Shown: piece by piece, positions 23,657 to 32,394 of the stretch
How positions within the stretch are numbered: the first letter of the stretch is position 1
Layout: the number at the start of each line of letters is the position of its first letter
Source of the DNA: Mediterraneibacter glycyrrhizinilyticus
GTDB taxonomy: Bacteria; Bacillota; Clostridia; Lachnospirales; Lachnospiraceae
DNA length: 49,825 nt
Reading direction: 5' to 3'
Assembly: GCF_016902345.1 (NCBI RefSeq)
Contig: NZ_JACJLR010000024.1
Location: 1 to 49,825, forward strand
The notes under the pieces: model-generated
Databases searched by the model: none
What the model saw: only the letters and a program-made list of their open reading frames with translations
What the model was told of the DNA's origin: nothing
Made by a program: the position numbers and the translations under genes

Positions 23657-25031
23657 ATGTTTCACCATATAGCTTTTGAGTCGCTAATTCTATTCTTGTT
23701 TTAATTTTATCTATATTCGTAGTTCTTTTAGAAATAGCGTCCTGATAGACTTCATCAGTTATCAACTTCTGATAGTTTTTATTCATATCTATATGTTTGT
23801 ACTCTTCTAAGCCTTTTTCCCTTAACACAAACAACGTCGCTGCATAAACCGAATCGACAATAGCCGGACTTATTTTTTTTGAGAACACAACCTCTTCATC
23901 TTTATATTTCCCATTTCTAAACAAATGCTCATCGAAATGAGTAACTAAAAACTGCATAATAACATAAAAACTATTAGTAAGCTCTTCCTCAGATATAAGT
24001 TGAAAATTATCATTTCTTTTCATAAACTGATTCAAATATTTTACTAAATTAATCTGCTTTTGAGTAATTTCATTTTGATTTGCTATATATGCAAAAGCAA
24101 ACATTCTCAAAATTAATTCTATGTCTGCCATTCGCGGATCTGTTTCTTGTCCGTTATAAAGTTTACGCCAATCACTATTTCTATTTAACTTCAATAAAAG
24201 CTTATTAAACTTTCCATGATAAACACAATTCCGTATTTCTTGCGGTTTTAATGTTCTCCCTCCCGTATTTATTCTTTCAAATATTTGATACATTCCAGTG
24301 TCATCCTTGGGTTCCTTCTGCTCAAATACAATGGCGTGTATCGAAAAATTTCGTATTCTCCTCTTTTCTTCTGGTAATAATTCCTGAAAGGTTTTTCCTC
24401 TCCATCTTACGTTTATTAAATCAGAATTAGATAGTGCAAAAGATTTCCCATCTCCCCCGAATATCCCGCGTTTAACATAATCGTACACTGTCATTATCCG
24501 CTGATAGCCATCAACAATTAATCTTTTCTCATCGTTTGTTTTTGCCAAAAAAATACTCGGAACTGGCAACCCCAATAAAACAGAATCAATAAAGCGACTC
24601 GCTTCATTTTTATTCCACACATAGTTTCTTTGCAATTCAGGTTTTTCCAAATCCCCTTCATCATACATTGTGATAATTTCGCGAAATGACATATCCGTTC
24701 CAAATGAAGTAATATTGAATAGCGAATCATCAGAATAACTATCTGTCTCTTCCCTTATCTCATCTACGACATCGTTGTCTTTTGTATAATCCATTTTTTT
24801 CTCCTCCTTTAAATTATTTTTATACCTATTTAAAAAATTGTCTAAACTAATATGAAAATCACATTTAAGATCATCTATAATATATGTTCTAACACTTTCG
24901 GAATTTTGATGCCAATTCACTTTCTGATATATAGGCCAAATAAGAACATCATCTACAAGAATAGCCTCCTTTATTACATTCCCTTCATCTCTAACATTTT
25001 CAAATATACGATACTCGATATAATAACTCAT
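23646..25031 (-). CDS. DUF262 (ParB/Srx-like, GmrSD-related) protein
   Basis: 461 aa. Residues about 115-230 are DUF262: MSFREIITMYDEGDL, LQRNYVWNKNEASRFIDSVL, VPSIFLAK and the DGQQR-type box, here VDGYQR. An extra N-terminal part of about 100 residues is not in the family. DUF262 is the NTP-using half of GmrSD, a type IV restriction system against glucosylated DNA; the DUF1524 HNH nuclease half of GmrSD is missing here. It is coupled to the HEPN gene, which may replace that nuclease. It is AT-rich compared with the Wadjet area. GAGGAG lies 9 nt before the ATG. Confidence 0.83.
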   Translation of the reverse strand: MSYYIEYRIFENVRDEGNVIKEAILVDDVLIWPIYQKVNWHQNSESVRTYIIDDLKCDFHISLDNFLNRYKNNLKEEKKMDYTKDNDVVDEIREETDSYSDDSLFNITSFGTDMSFREIITMYDEGDLEKPELQRNYVWNKNEASRFIDSVLLGLPVPSIFLAKTNDEKRLIVDGYQRIMTVYDYVKRGIFGGDGKSFALSNSDLINVRWRGKTFQELLPEEKRRIRNFSIHAIVFEQKEPKDDTGMYQIFERINTGGRTLKPQEIRNCVYHGKFNKLLLKLNRNSDWRKLYNGQETDPRMADIELILRMFAFAYIANQNEITQKQINLVKYLNQFMKRNDNFQLISEEELTNSFYVIMQFLVTHFDEHLFRNGKYKDEEVVFSKKISPAIVDSVYAATLFVLREKGLEEYKHIDMNKNYQKLITDEVYQDAISKRTTNIDKIKTRIELATQKLYGETYGW

Positions 25032-25097
25032 TTAATCAAACTCCTCATCTTTTTATTATCTCGAGTATATATTTATATTTTTCCAATGTATTTTTTA

Positions 25098-26768
25098 CTA
25101 CACCACCGCTTCCACCAGCAGTTTATCCCCCACAACAATATCCTTTACGCCAATCTCTTTTTTCTTATTGAAATTAAAGCTGATCATATACCCTTTCTTC
25201 AATTCATAATATTCCAGGTACTCCGCAATCTGCTTTTCTCCACGCTTATTATATGCATCCCCATGCCATATCTTAAGCTCCACAACAAACTGCTCTCCCC
25301 GGTAGTCTACAACCAAATCCATTCGTTCCCGGTTTCTCGTCTCCGGTTCCACATAGCAGTTTCCCGTTCCGTTAATGATCGGTTTTAAAAACAGCATAAA
25401 ATATCTGCGCCCAGCTTCTTCGAGGAAGCTTTCATTCTGATCGCCATACAGATATTGAAAAGTTTCAACAAATTTTTCCAGAACTCTTCTCATATCCAGG
25501 TGCCCTCCGCTTACAAACTGGTTCTTTTCCCGCAATCCGGCATCATATATCTTGCTGTCCATATATTCTTCCGATATAAAAAGATTATAAAGCACGGCTT
25601 CAAAAATTCTGTTTGAAATCACCGCACTTCCATTTTCATTTTTAATAAAGCCAAACATTTCCGCAGTTTCAATATATTTATTTAACGGATTGTAGGGAAT
25701 TGCTTTTCCTGTAAAAAGCAGTTCATACAGAACATCCTTCAATTCCGGATAATCTGTAAGTTTATTCACCAGTGATTCAAATAACGTATTTTTATCATTC
25801 AGCAGTAATTTTTCTGCTTCAAGAAAACCCGCTTTTGTCCATGCAGACCTCCTGTCCGGGAATTCACTGCTACCTGAAATATCTTCGTCAATACATTTGC
25901 ACAGCCACGACACAAGGTAAGGATACCCTGACGTATAATCATAAATCAGCCCTGCCATTGTATCGATGTCCATCCCAGTATGATAATCCTCCTCATAGTC
26001 TTCCAGCATTCCTGTAATATCTTTCTGCGAAAAGCTCATATCAACACGAAACTTTGCCGCAATATCATAAGGAGCAGGCTCCTTATGATCCCGCGGGCAG
26101 TCGTCAAATGAGAGCAAGCTCTCATTTTCCTCGTTGCCTTCGCGCATATTCCAAGGGCTATTATTCTTGTGATCCTCGTCAGATCGAATTTTTCTTTTTA
26201 TATTTTTAATGTCGTACACACCTGCAAGTATTACGGACTGAAAAGCTGGGGTCACATCTCTATCAATATAATACCCTCTAAGCTGAGAAAGAAAATCCAG
26301 AAAGACCTGATTATTCGAAGCGCTGTCCACTTCATCGATAATCAGGACAATTGGTTTTTTTGATATACGGCACCATATACTCAAAATTTCAAACAGTTGC
26401 CCCAGCGCCGCACCCTGACTATCCCCGATTAACTCCTGGAGATTTCTTCTGATTTCAGCAGGCATAGCCTCTTCCCCGCTGACTTTCCTAAGGATCGCTT
26501 CTGAAAAAGCTTTTACAAAGGCCCCTTCCTCCGCAAAATCTTTATGGCTCATCAGCTGAAAATCAAGACTTACAACAACATAATCCTGCACCAGATACTT
26601 TGCCAGTGCTCGCAAGGTCGTAGTTTTTCCGTACTGCCGGGCACGATTTATTGTGAAATACTGCCCTGCATCTATCATTTTTTTAATCTGCTCAAGCCGA
26701 TCTGTTATATCCACCATATAGTGAAGCGACGGTTTGCAGTCTGCCGTAATATTAAATGTTCTGCTCAT
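25098..26768 (-). CDS. AAA-like ATPase with C-terminal PD-(D/E)XK nuclease domain
   Basis: 556 aa from the ATG at 26768, after GGGGAGG. The P-loop is degenerate: NRARQYGKTTTL in place of GxxGxGK(T/S). Walker B is good (PIVLIIDEVDS). The C-terminus has ERMDLVVDY, QFVVELKIWHG, a D...E-x-K nuclease core, followed by a helix with Y-x-x-Y. This AAA-ATPase-like/PDDEXK_9 family is abundant in gut Clostridia and Bacteroidetes and its role is unknown; many are multicopy. The flanking genes are unrelated, so it is probably monocistronic. Confidence 0.8.
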   Translation of the reverse strand: MSRTFNITADCKPSLHYMVDITDRLEQIKKMIDAGQYFTINRARQYGKTTTLRALAKYLVQDYVVVSLDFQLMSHKDFAEEGAFVKAFSEAILRKVSGEEAMPAEIRRNLQELIGDSQGAALGQLFEILSIWCRISKKPIVLIIDEVDSASNNQVFLDFLSQLRGYYIDRDVTPAFQSVILAGVYDIKNIKRKIRSDEDHKNNSPWNMREGNEENESLLSFDDCPRDHKEPAPYDIAAKFRVDMSFSQKDITGMLEDYEEDYHTGMDIDTMAGLIYDYTSGYPYLVSWLCKCIDEDISGSSEFPDRRSAWTKAGFLEAEKLLLNDKNTLFESLVNKLTDYPELKDVLYELLFTGKAIPYNPLNKYIETAEMFGFIKNENGSAVISNRIFEAVLYNLFISEEYMDSKIYDAGLREKNQFVSGGHLDMRRVLEKFVETFQYLYGDQNESFLEEAGRRYFMLFLKPIINGTGNCYVEPETRNRERMDLVVDYRGEQFVVELKIWHGDAYNKRGEKQIAEYLEYYELKKGYMISFNFNKKKEIGVKDIVVGDKLLVEAVV

Positions 26769-26857
26769 CACACATTCCTCCCCGCTCTGATTATTTTTCC
26801 TGAAAACACGACGGATATATGTATATACTATTCTACCATTGCCTCACCCAAATAACA

Positions 26858-26898
26858 AGCAGACCGCCTTTCTCAGCAGACCGCCCTCAGCAGACCGC
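26858..26898. repeat. three copies of AGCAGACCGC
   Basis: AGCAGACCGC occurs at 26858, 26875 and 26889, separated by CTTTCTC- and CCTC-like spacers, in the gap after the WYL gene. The spacing is unequal (17 and 14 nt), so it is not a CRISPR. It may be an operator cluster or slippage product. Confidence 0.55.
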
Positions 26899-26902
26899 TT
26901 TC

Positions 26903-27532
26903 TCATCCTTCATTTTCATACTCCCTCATCACCGCTCTCATCCATCCCCTGAACTCCGCTCTCACATCCTCCGGCCCCTCTATCACAACGCCCTTCCCAA
27001 GTGCCACAAGCCATCCGAAAAATTGCGGGCTTACATTGACCGCCGCGCTCACGGAAAAATGTCCCTCATCAACAGGATGCATCATAACGTCTCTGCCGAA
27101 TCGGTCAATCATAGCCCCGGCCAGATTATTCTCGCAGAGCATCTTCACAGTACGCTCCTCTCCGCTGAACATACCGAACACTTTCTTAGCATAATTTGCA
27201 AGATCAAATTTTTCGAAGTGTTCTTTTCCGCTTCGGAACTGATCCGTTATTCCTATATCCAGCATCTTATCCACCCGGAAATGTTTGATCATTTCCGCCT
27301 CGCCGTCATAACCGACCATATAATAATTTTCATCGTCCCAGGTCAGTCCCCACGGGCTGATTTCATAGGCCTTCCCGTTCCTTCGCAGATGCATTTCTTT
27401 CTGCAGCGTCCACTCATAGTAGCGAAAACGAATCAGCCGGTTCTGAGAGATCGGATGTTCTTCGTCCGAATACCGAAGCAGGATCTGCATCACATATAAC
27501 ACTCTTAATTTCTGGCTGTATGATTTAACCAT
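26903..27532 (-). CDS. WYL-domain regulator with internal deletion
   Basis: 209 aa, whereas members usually have about 310-330. The N-terminal helix starts as in the full family (SYSQKLRVLYVMQILLRYSD, PISQNRLI) but jumps directly to the first WYL strand (RFRYYEWTLQKEM). The rest of the winged helix and the linker are absent, although the reading frame is kept. The WYL domain (ISPWGLTWDDENYYMVGYDG) and the C-terminal part appear complete. WYL proteins sense nucleic acid or nucleotide ligands; without the recognition helix this copy probably cannot bind its operator. AAAGGAG precedes the ATG. Confidence 0.8.
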   Translation of the reverse strand: MVKSYSQKLRVLYVMQILLRYSDEEHPISQNRLIRFRYYEWTLQKEMHLRRNGKAYEISPWGLTWDDENYYMVGYDGEAEMIKHFRVDKMLDIGITDQFRSGKEHFEKFDLANYAKKVFGMFSGEERTVKMLCENNLAGAMIDRFGRDVMMHPVDEGHFSVSAAVNVSPQFFGWLVALGKGVVIEGPEDVRAEFRGWMRAVMREYENEG

Positions 27533-27584
27533 GGCTTAATCTCCTTTGACTTCATAAAGCCATTGTAGCATATGCGCCGCTTTG

Positions 27585-27944
27585 TTAAAACTCAGTATCA
27601 TCAATCGCCTTAAGCTGTCTGCTGATCCTGCTCTCCATATCTTCTTTCCTGCCCTCTTCTACTTTGCAGATAATCTGATTCGTACAGATATACAGCACGC
27701 GTATATAGAACTTCTTCTTAACCTGCTCATACGCCCGCCCGGCGCTTAAAGTCCCTTTCGCTACAGTATACGGGCTGTTTGCAATATAGCCGACTTTTCC
27801 GTATACCGGAAGCAGCACCTGAATAGCCTCTGCATCATATTCATTCTCGGGCTCTTTCCTGCAGCGGAGAATATCGCCCACATGAAATACACCATTACCG
27901 TAATAATGTCTCATCCCTGTAATCGTCAGATTGATTTCTTTCAT
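27585..27944 (-). CDS. HIRAN-domain protein
   Basis: 119 aa from the ATG at 27944; the alternative ATG at 27953 stands too close to AAGGAT. The text ITGMRHYYGNGVFHVGDILR, KEPENEYDAEAIQVLL, GKVGYIANS is a HIRAN domain, which in eukaryotic HLTF binds 3' DNA ends and in bacteria appears alone or with helicases. The C-terminal 40 residues are helical. Its job here is unknown. It lies after the HAD gene and beyond that gene's terminator, hence a separate unit. Confidence 0.82.
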   Translation of the reverse strand: MKEINLTITGMRHYYGNGVFHVGDILRCRKEPENEYDAEAIQVLLPVYGKVGYIANSPYTVAKGTLSAGRAYEQVKKKFYIRVLYICTNQIICKVEEGRKEDMESRISRQLKAIDDTEF

Positions 27945-27978
27945 AACACCCATCCTTTCTGCCCGGAGTTCCGAACAT

Positions 27979-28023
27979 TAAAAAACTCACTTTTTGTTAT
28001 ACTTACCTTAACAAAAAATGAGT
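27979..28023 (-). terminator. intrinsic terminator of the HAD gene
   Basis: ACTCACTTTTTGTTA (27985-27999) pairs with TAACAAAAAATGAGT (28009-28023); on the - strand the stem is followed by TTTTTTAAT. It ends the unit that contains the 238-aa and HAD genes. Confidence 0.85.
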
Positions 28024-28063
28024 CCCAAAATACGGGATGAAGCATCCATATCCATTTTTTACA

Positions 28064-28828
28064 TCATTCTACTCCATCATAACCGAGATTAATTTCTTTA
28101 ATCTTCTCAAATAATTCATCTTCCGTCCCAACTTCATACATTCCTTTCAGATTATCATCCGTTTTTTCGCGCCCTCTCCTGTTCATCCACACCGCATTCC
28201 ATCCGGCATTCACCGCGCCTTTCATATCCAGCTCATATGAATCCCCGACAAACCATATTTCCGCATCTTCCAGCTTCATCATTCGCTTCGCATGATCAAA
28301 GATCTTCTTATCCGGCTTCTCCGCGCCCACATCTCCCGATACAAATATATTTTCATGAGGGATCCACCTCTCCGCCTGCAGGCTCCTCACCTTATTCCAC
28401 TGGTGTGCCGATGGGCCGTTTGTGATGATTCCGAGTTCCGCTTTTTCTGAGCAGTAGTCCAGTAGCCTCTCCATCGTTTCCGACATATGGATATGTTTCT
28501 GGCGGTCTGCATATACTTCTTGAAAGGCCAGAGCCTCTTCAACTGTGATCGTAATGCTATATTCTTCAAATGCTTTCTTCACTCTGTATATATACAGTTC
28601 TTCCATTGTGATCTGTCCTGCCATGGCCTGAGAATACACTTGATCACTGTATTTTCTCGTGACAGGATAGATCACCTCCGCCGGTATCGCCGGCTCATTT
28701 CCGAAATATTGTGCATACGCTTCTTTAAACGGGATTGTCTGGTCGTACAGTGTATCATCCACATCAAATAATATTGCCTTTTTTTCGGTGATAAGACCAG
28801 TTTTATCAGTTAAACGGTAATTCATCAT
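28064..28828 (-). CDS. HAD-family phosphatase/hydrolase
   Basis: 254 aa from the ATG at 28828, 7 nt after AGGAG. The four HAD motifs are present: FDVDDTLYD (nucleophile Asp), ITNGPSAHQ (motif II), KPDKKIF (Lys) and VGDSYELD (acidic pair). The helical cap between motifs I and II is of the beta-phosphoglucomutase/YjjG type. YjjG-like enzymes act on nucleoside monophosphates, but substrate cannot be read from sequence. It overlaps the upstream 238-aa gene by 23 nt and is therefore coupled to it. Confidence 0.88.
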   Translation of the reverse strand: MMNYRLTDKTGLITEKKAILFDVDDTLYDQTIPFKEAYAQYFGNEPAIPAEVIYPVTRKYSDQVYSQAMAGQITMEELYIYRVKKAFEEYSITITVEEALAFQEVYADRQKHIHMSETMERLLDYCSEKAELGIITNGPSAHQWNKVRSLQAERWIPHENIFVSGDVGAEKPDKKIFDHAKRMMKLEDAEIWFVGDSYELDMKGAVNAGWNAVWMNRRGREKTDDNLKGMYEVGTEDELFEKIKEINLGYDGVE

Positions 28829-29522
28829 CCACAAACTCCTCTTCATCCCCAAATTCAAATTCGTCCCCCAGGCCCATCAGGTATGCCCCCAGTTTTTTGT
28901 CATATTCTTCCCGCGCATTATCCATCTTCTTTTCCATCTCTTTATTTCCGTTTTTCTGATACAGCCGTACAGCCGCCGCAAAGATCACATCATTATCTTC
29001 ATCACACACAGTACTATCCGATATATGCTGTTTCACGATTTCTTCCGCGCCTTCCAGATCATTTGCATTCATCTTTGCATAGACGAGCGCGGCAACGGCA
29101 TACGGATTATCCGGTTCTTTCGCTGTCCATTCTCTGCATAAATTCAGCGACTCCTGCGTTTTCCCCTGCCCCTCCAGGGCAGACGCCAGCAGGAAACGGA
29201 TATCCGAAGGGGATTCCTCTTCCCATGCAAACATCCCCAGCAGCTTCCGGCAGACAGATTCAAGCTCTGCATACATCTCGCGGATTTCCAGCTCTCCAAG
29301 ATAATCCTCCATCCATCCCTGCAGGTCATGTTCATAATCCGTCTCATCATCCAGAAGATAAAGTCCTTTTGCAAAATCCGGATTCCCGGCACGTCCGTCT
29401 GAGATAATTTCTGTCAAAAGTTTAAAGCTGCTGTTCCAATTGACCATATCTACTGTATTTCTGATCATATCTGTGTAACATCGCTCTGTAAGTTCGTCAA
29501 ACACTTTCCATTGTTTATTCAT
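28806..29522 (-). CDS. TPR-like helical repeat protein, paralogue of the SEC-C protein at 33,370
   Basis: 238 aa, no catalytic motif. The stretch DETDYEHDLQGWMEDYLGEL, LLGMFAWEEESPSDIRFLL, then AKEPDNPYAVAALVYAKM is clearly related to [31 protein letters not shown] in the SEC-C protein 4.5 kb away. The helix pairs resemble tetratricopeptide repeats. The C-terminus is acidic (FEFGDEEEFVDDELPFN) and lacks the SEC-C zinc motif. A protein-interaction role is likely; no process can be named. Confidence 0.7.
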   Translation of the reverse strand: MNKQWKVFDELTERCYTDMIRNTVDMVNWNSSFKLLTEIISDGRAGNPDFAKGLYLLDDETDYEHDLQGWMEDYLGELEIREMYAELESVCRKLLGMFAWEEESPSDIRFLLASALEGQGKTQESLNLCREWTAKEPDNPYAVAALVYAKMNANDLEGAEEIVKQHISDSTVCDEDNDVIFAAAVRLYQKNGNKEMEKKMDNAREEYDKKLGAYLMGLGDEFEFGDEEEFVDDELPFN

Positions 29523-29568
29523 TTTTTCTTCCTCTCTCTTTCAGATAATTTATCTTCCTCTTCCTCTC

Positions 29569-31278
29569 TCACATGTACGCTTTCATTTCCTGTTTAAACG
29601 CCCTGTGCCTTGGGAATTCAGCCAGATATTTGCTCACACGTTCCGCTTTGCCGCGAGCCTTCCCCATGGACTCTTCAATCTCTCCAAGCGCCGCTCCCAG
29701 TCTGGCAGCTTTATAATAACTTCCGCGGTGACTGCCGCCCACGATTGCTTCCACCCGGGCATCGATTGTTTCTGTCAGATATATAAGAATCTCTTTCTTC
29801 ACATTTTCTGGTATCACGATCTGCTTCTTCCAGAAAAGAAATCTCTCTGCAAATTCCGGCTCTTCATACTCTTCTTCATATCCGATATAGTGCTTTATAT
29901 CAGAAAGCATCGCCTGCATCGCCCTGCCTCCAAAGTCATTTTCGCACAGAAATGCCAGAAGCATGGGAACTCCTTCTGAGATAAACTCTCCTGTCCATCC
30001 CAGTGCATTTTTCGTTTTACGGCATTCCCGCCAGACCGCCTCGTAGTCTCCGTCAAGAAAGTATATGCCCAGTCTGTCCTGATCAGTCTGCCGGTATGAA
30101 TCTGTCTCTTTGGGTCCACGCCAGTGATACCGAACACATCCCTCTCCAGAATTATCCTGTTTTTGCCTCTCTTTCTGTTCCTGCTGCATCTGCTCTGCCA
30201 GTTTCAGAACACTCTTCATATCATCTCTGCCGCATCCGTCGCCGCACGTGAGTATACGGAAATAATTTGCGGCTGTCGGTTTCGAGCAGAATGCTTCTTT
30301 TAACGCCTCCACCGCGGTTTTACTGTCTCCCGTATGAGTTGCTGCAGTGGCCGTCATACGGGCTGCCATATCACGGATCTCCATATTGCGGTTCATCCGT
30401 CTCAAGGCTTCCATACCCTCATCCCGCAGCCTATTCCACACTCCATCCTGAAGAAACTGCTCCAATACCTGTATGTAAAGCCGGGGATGCTGATTTGCCG
30501 TCCGCTTCGCCTCTTCCAGCAGACCTTCCGTTCCTCCGCGAAATGTCACTGCCTCGATCAAAAGTCTTGATGTATAGCTGTCATTTTGCTCTCTCAAATA
30601 TGTGATCCATGCCTCCAAGAACTCATTGATTTCCTGAAGCGGCTCCCTGCCTGCCGACATCATATCTTCTATTCCTACATTTTCAAACATATGCCATGAG
30701 AAAAATCCATATAGCTTTGGTATCCGTTCCGGCAGTTCATACGCCTGATATGTCGAATATAGTGTCAGGGCTGCGATCTGCTTCAGATTGAGAGAAACCA
30801 GATTTTCCGATACCATTTCCTCTATCCCCAATTCTGCCGGTTCGCCGCCATATACATCGTCGGCTGTAATGTTCAGTACTCCAAGACTCCAATACATCTG
30901 GCCCGCAGATTCATAATCTCTGTCATAGACAGCCTGCTCCGCTTCTTCATAATAGCGTTTTAACTGTGCCCCGATTCCCATCGGGTCTTCATATTCCGTT
31001 ACCCAGTCGCGGTCCCACCAGCTTTCTCCATATTCTTCATAGCCGCTGCAGGAAAGCGTAATTTCGCCCTCTTCGATCTTTGCACACCAATCTGTAAGCT
31101 CCTGCAGTATTTCATTGTGGCTGCGCGATTTTCTGATCTGTATCTGTTCCAGAAAACTTCCGCGTTCTTCTTCCGGAATGCTGCGGGCATAGTTTCTGAT
31201 CCAGTTCCTGAGTTCCTCTTCGGTTTTAATTAGAGAGAGATTTTCTTCAACTGAATTCATAAATAACTTGAAATCCAT
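29569..31278 (-). CDS. large helical-repeat protein of unknown function
   Basis: 569 aa from the ATG at 31278, 8 nt after GGAGG. The N-terminal part (MDFKLFMNSVEENLSLIKTE) and the rest are all helices with many W, Y and E, and repeats like YYEEAEQAVYDRDYESAGQM suggest TPR/HEAT-type packing. It follows the same pattern as the 238-aa and SEC-C neighbours. No signal peptide, membrane segment or enzyme motif is visible. It is probably cytoplasmic and possibly a scaffold. Confidence 0.6.
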   Translation of the reverse strand: MDFKLFMNSVEENLSLIKTEEELRNWIRNYARSIPEEERGSFLEQIQIRKSRSHNEILQELTDWCAKIEEGEITLSCSGYEEYGESWWDRDWVTEYEDPMGIGAQLKRYYEEAEQAVYDRDYESAGQMYWSLGVLNITADDVYGGEPAELGIEEMVSENLVSLNLKQIAALTLYSTYQAYELPERIPKLYGFFSWHMFENVGIEDMMSAGREPLQEINEFLEAWITYLREQNDSYTSRLLIEAVTFRGGTEGLLEEAKRTANQHPRLYIQVLEQFLQDGVWNRLRDEGMEALRRMNRNMEIRDMAARMTATAATHTGDSKTAVEALKEAFCSKPTAANYFRILTCGDGCGRDDMKSVLKLAEQMQQEQKERQKQDNSGEGCVRYHWRGPKETDSYRQTDQDRLGIYFLDGDYEAVWRECRKTKNALGWTGEFISEGVPMLLAFLCENDFGGRAMQAMLSDIKHYIGYEEEYEEPEFAERFLFWKKQIVIPENVKKEILIYLTETIDARVEAIVGGSHRGSYYKAARLGAALGEIEESMGKARGKAERVSKYLAEFPRHRAFKQEMKAYM

Positions 31279-31309
31279 AATGGTATCCTCCAACTCGATC
31301 GCCCTAATT

Positions 31310-31504
31310 CTACATCTGCTTTCTGACCACAGCATACTCGTCCCCGTTCCGATAATACGGGCACTGATAATACCTGTCCGACATGATCCTCACATAGTCG
31401 TCCTCGTCCATGTTCATGTCGCACAGATACGCCCCGTATTCATCGTCATAGACGTAGAATGCACAAGTCTCGCAGCTTATCCTCTCTTTGTTCTTCTTCC
31501 TCAT
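31310..31504 (-). CDS. small Cys-rich protein, DUF6472-like
   Basis: 64 aa. ISCETCAFYVYDDEYGAYLC, then YYQCPYY provides four cysteines (C-x2-C ... C ... C) that could hold a zinc or an iron-sulfur centre. Such proteins are common in Lachnospiraceae (DUF6472). GAGGAT precedes the ATG. The gap to the next gene is 31 nt, so cotranscription with the 569-aa gene is likely. Confidence 0.75.
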   Translation of the reverse strand: MRKKNKERISCETCAFYVYDDEYGAYLCDMNMDEDDYVRIMSDRYYQCPYYRNGDEYAVVRKQM

Positions 31505-31640
31505 GTTTTCTTATCCTCTGCTTTTTCTGATCCGCCGGTCAATATTTCTCTGACAGATATACTAACTTATTATACCGGATTTTACCGTCTTTGGCATCAT
31601 CTTTCACATATCTTCTTTCCATCGTACGCCTTCAATGCCC

Positions 31641-31670
31641 TTGTTTTCCCCCTTCCGCCGGAGTTATAAT
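31641..31670 (+). promoter_or_regulatory. promoter of the cytidylate-kinase-like gene
   Basis: TTGTTT (31641-31646), 18-nt gap, TATAAT (31665-31670), with AGGAGGG and the ATG 45-60 nt downstream. Confidence 0.65.
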
Positions 31671-31727
31671 AAGAGCAGATAAAACATGTTCGGAATATTA
31701 TTTTAATTTTTCAAAGGAGGGATTGAT

Positions 31728-32345
31728 ATGTCGGAATACAAAATCATTACCATCAGCCGTCAGTTCGGAAGCGGCGGACATGAAATCGGAGAAAAACTGG
31801 CTGAACGTCTTGGGATCCCGCTCTACGACAACCAGCTTGTGACTATGGCGGCAGAGAAGCTGGGCTATACCGAGGAAAGTGTTGGCAGGGCGGATGAATC
31901 CGCACTGAATGCTTTCATCACTTCCTATGGCAAATCTCCCATAAGCTACGCCAGTTTCATCAACACTGCATCCTATATGCCGTCTCTCGACATGAAGGTG
32001 TATCAGAAACAGACCGAGATCATTCTCAGTCTCGCAGAGAAGGGACCCTGTGTCATCGTTGGACGCTGTGCCGACTACATACTGCGGGACAAATATGACT
32101 GTATCAATGTCTTTATCTGCGCCGAAAAGGCCGATCGGATCAAACGAATCGCAGAGCGCTACGACCTGACAGAGAAAAAAGCCTGGGACAGAATCCGCAA
32201 AACAGACAGGGAAAGGAAATTCTACTATGAGACCTACACCGGTCTTGAATGGGGAAGCATCTATTCCCACCAGGCGCTGCTGAACGCAAGTCTTCTGGGG
32301 ATCGACAAAATCGTTGATCTTCTTGAGCTGGTATATCGCACATGA
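31728..32345 (+). CDS. cytidylate kinase-like family protein
   Basis: 205 aa. It begins YKIITISRQFGSGGHEIGEK, with the P-loop RQFGSGGHEIG in place of the usual GPxGSGK, as in the cytidylate-kinase-like family (PF13189). VIVGRCADYILRD and IAERYDLTEKKAWDRIRKTD correspond to the nucleotide-binding and lid parts. Family members are common in Clostridia; their substrate is not established and need not be CMP. It is the only + strand gene between 19.4 and 47.7 kb and has its own promoter and a terminator. Confidence 0.87.
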   Translation: MSEYKIITISRQFGSGGHEIGEKLAERLGIPLYDNQLVTMAAEKLGYTEESVGRADESALNAFITSYGKSPISYASFINTASYMPSLDMKVYQKQTEIILSLAEKGPCVIVGRCADYILRDKYDCINVFICAEKADRIKRIAERYDLTEKKAWDRIRKTDRERKFYYETYTGLEWGSIYSHQALLNASLLGIDKIVDLLELVYRT

Positions 32346-32394
32346 AAAGGAAGCCGCAGGAAAGATTTTTCTTCTCTCCCGCGGCTTTCCTTTT
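32345..32394. terminator. bidirectional terminator
   Basis: AAAAGGAAGCCGC (32345-32357) and GCGGCTTTCCTTTT (32381-32394) pair almost perfectly, with T-runs on both strands. It serves the convergent kinase-like gene and the Wadjet-linked 323-aa gene. Confidence 0.85.

Noticed and set aside
26858..26898. Possible CRISPR-like array (three AGCAGACCGC copies)
   Set aside because: Units are 10 nt with unequal 4-7 nt spacers; CRISPR repeats and spacers are much longer, and no cas genes are present.
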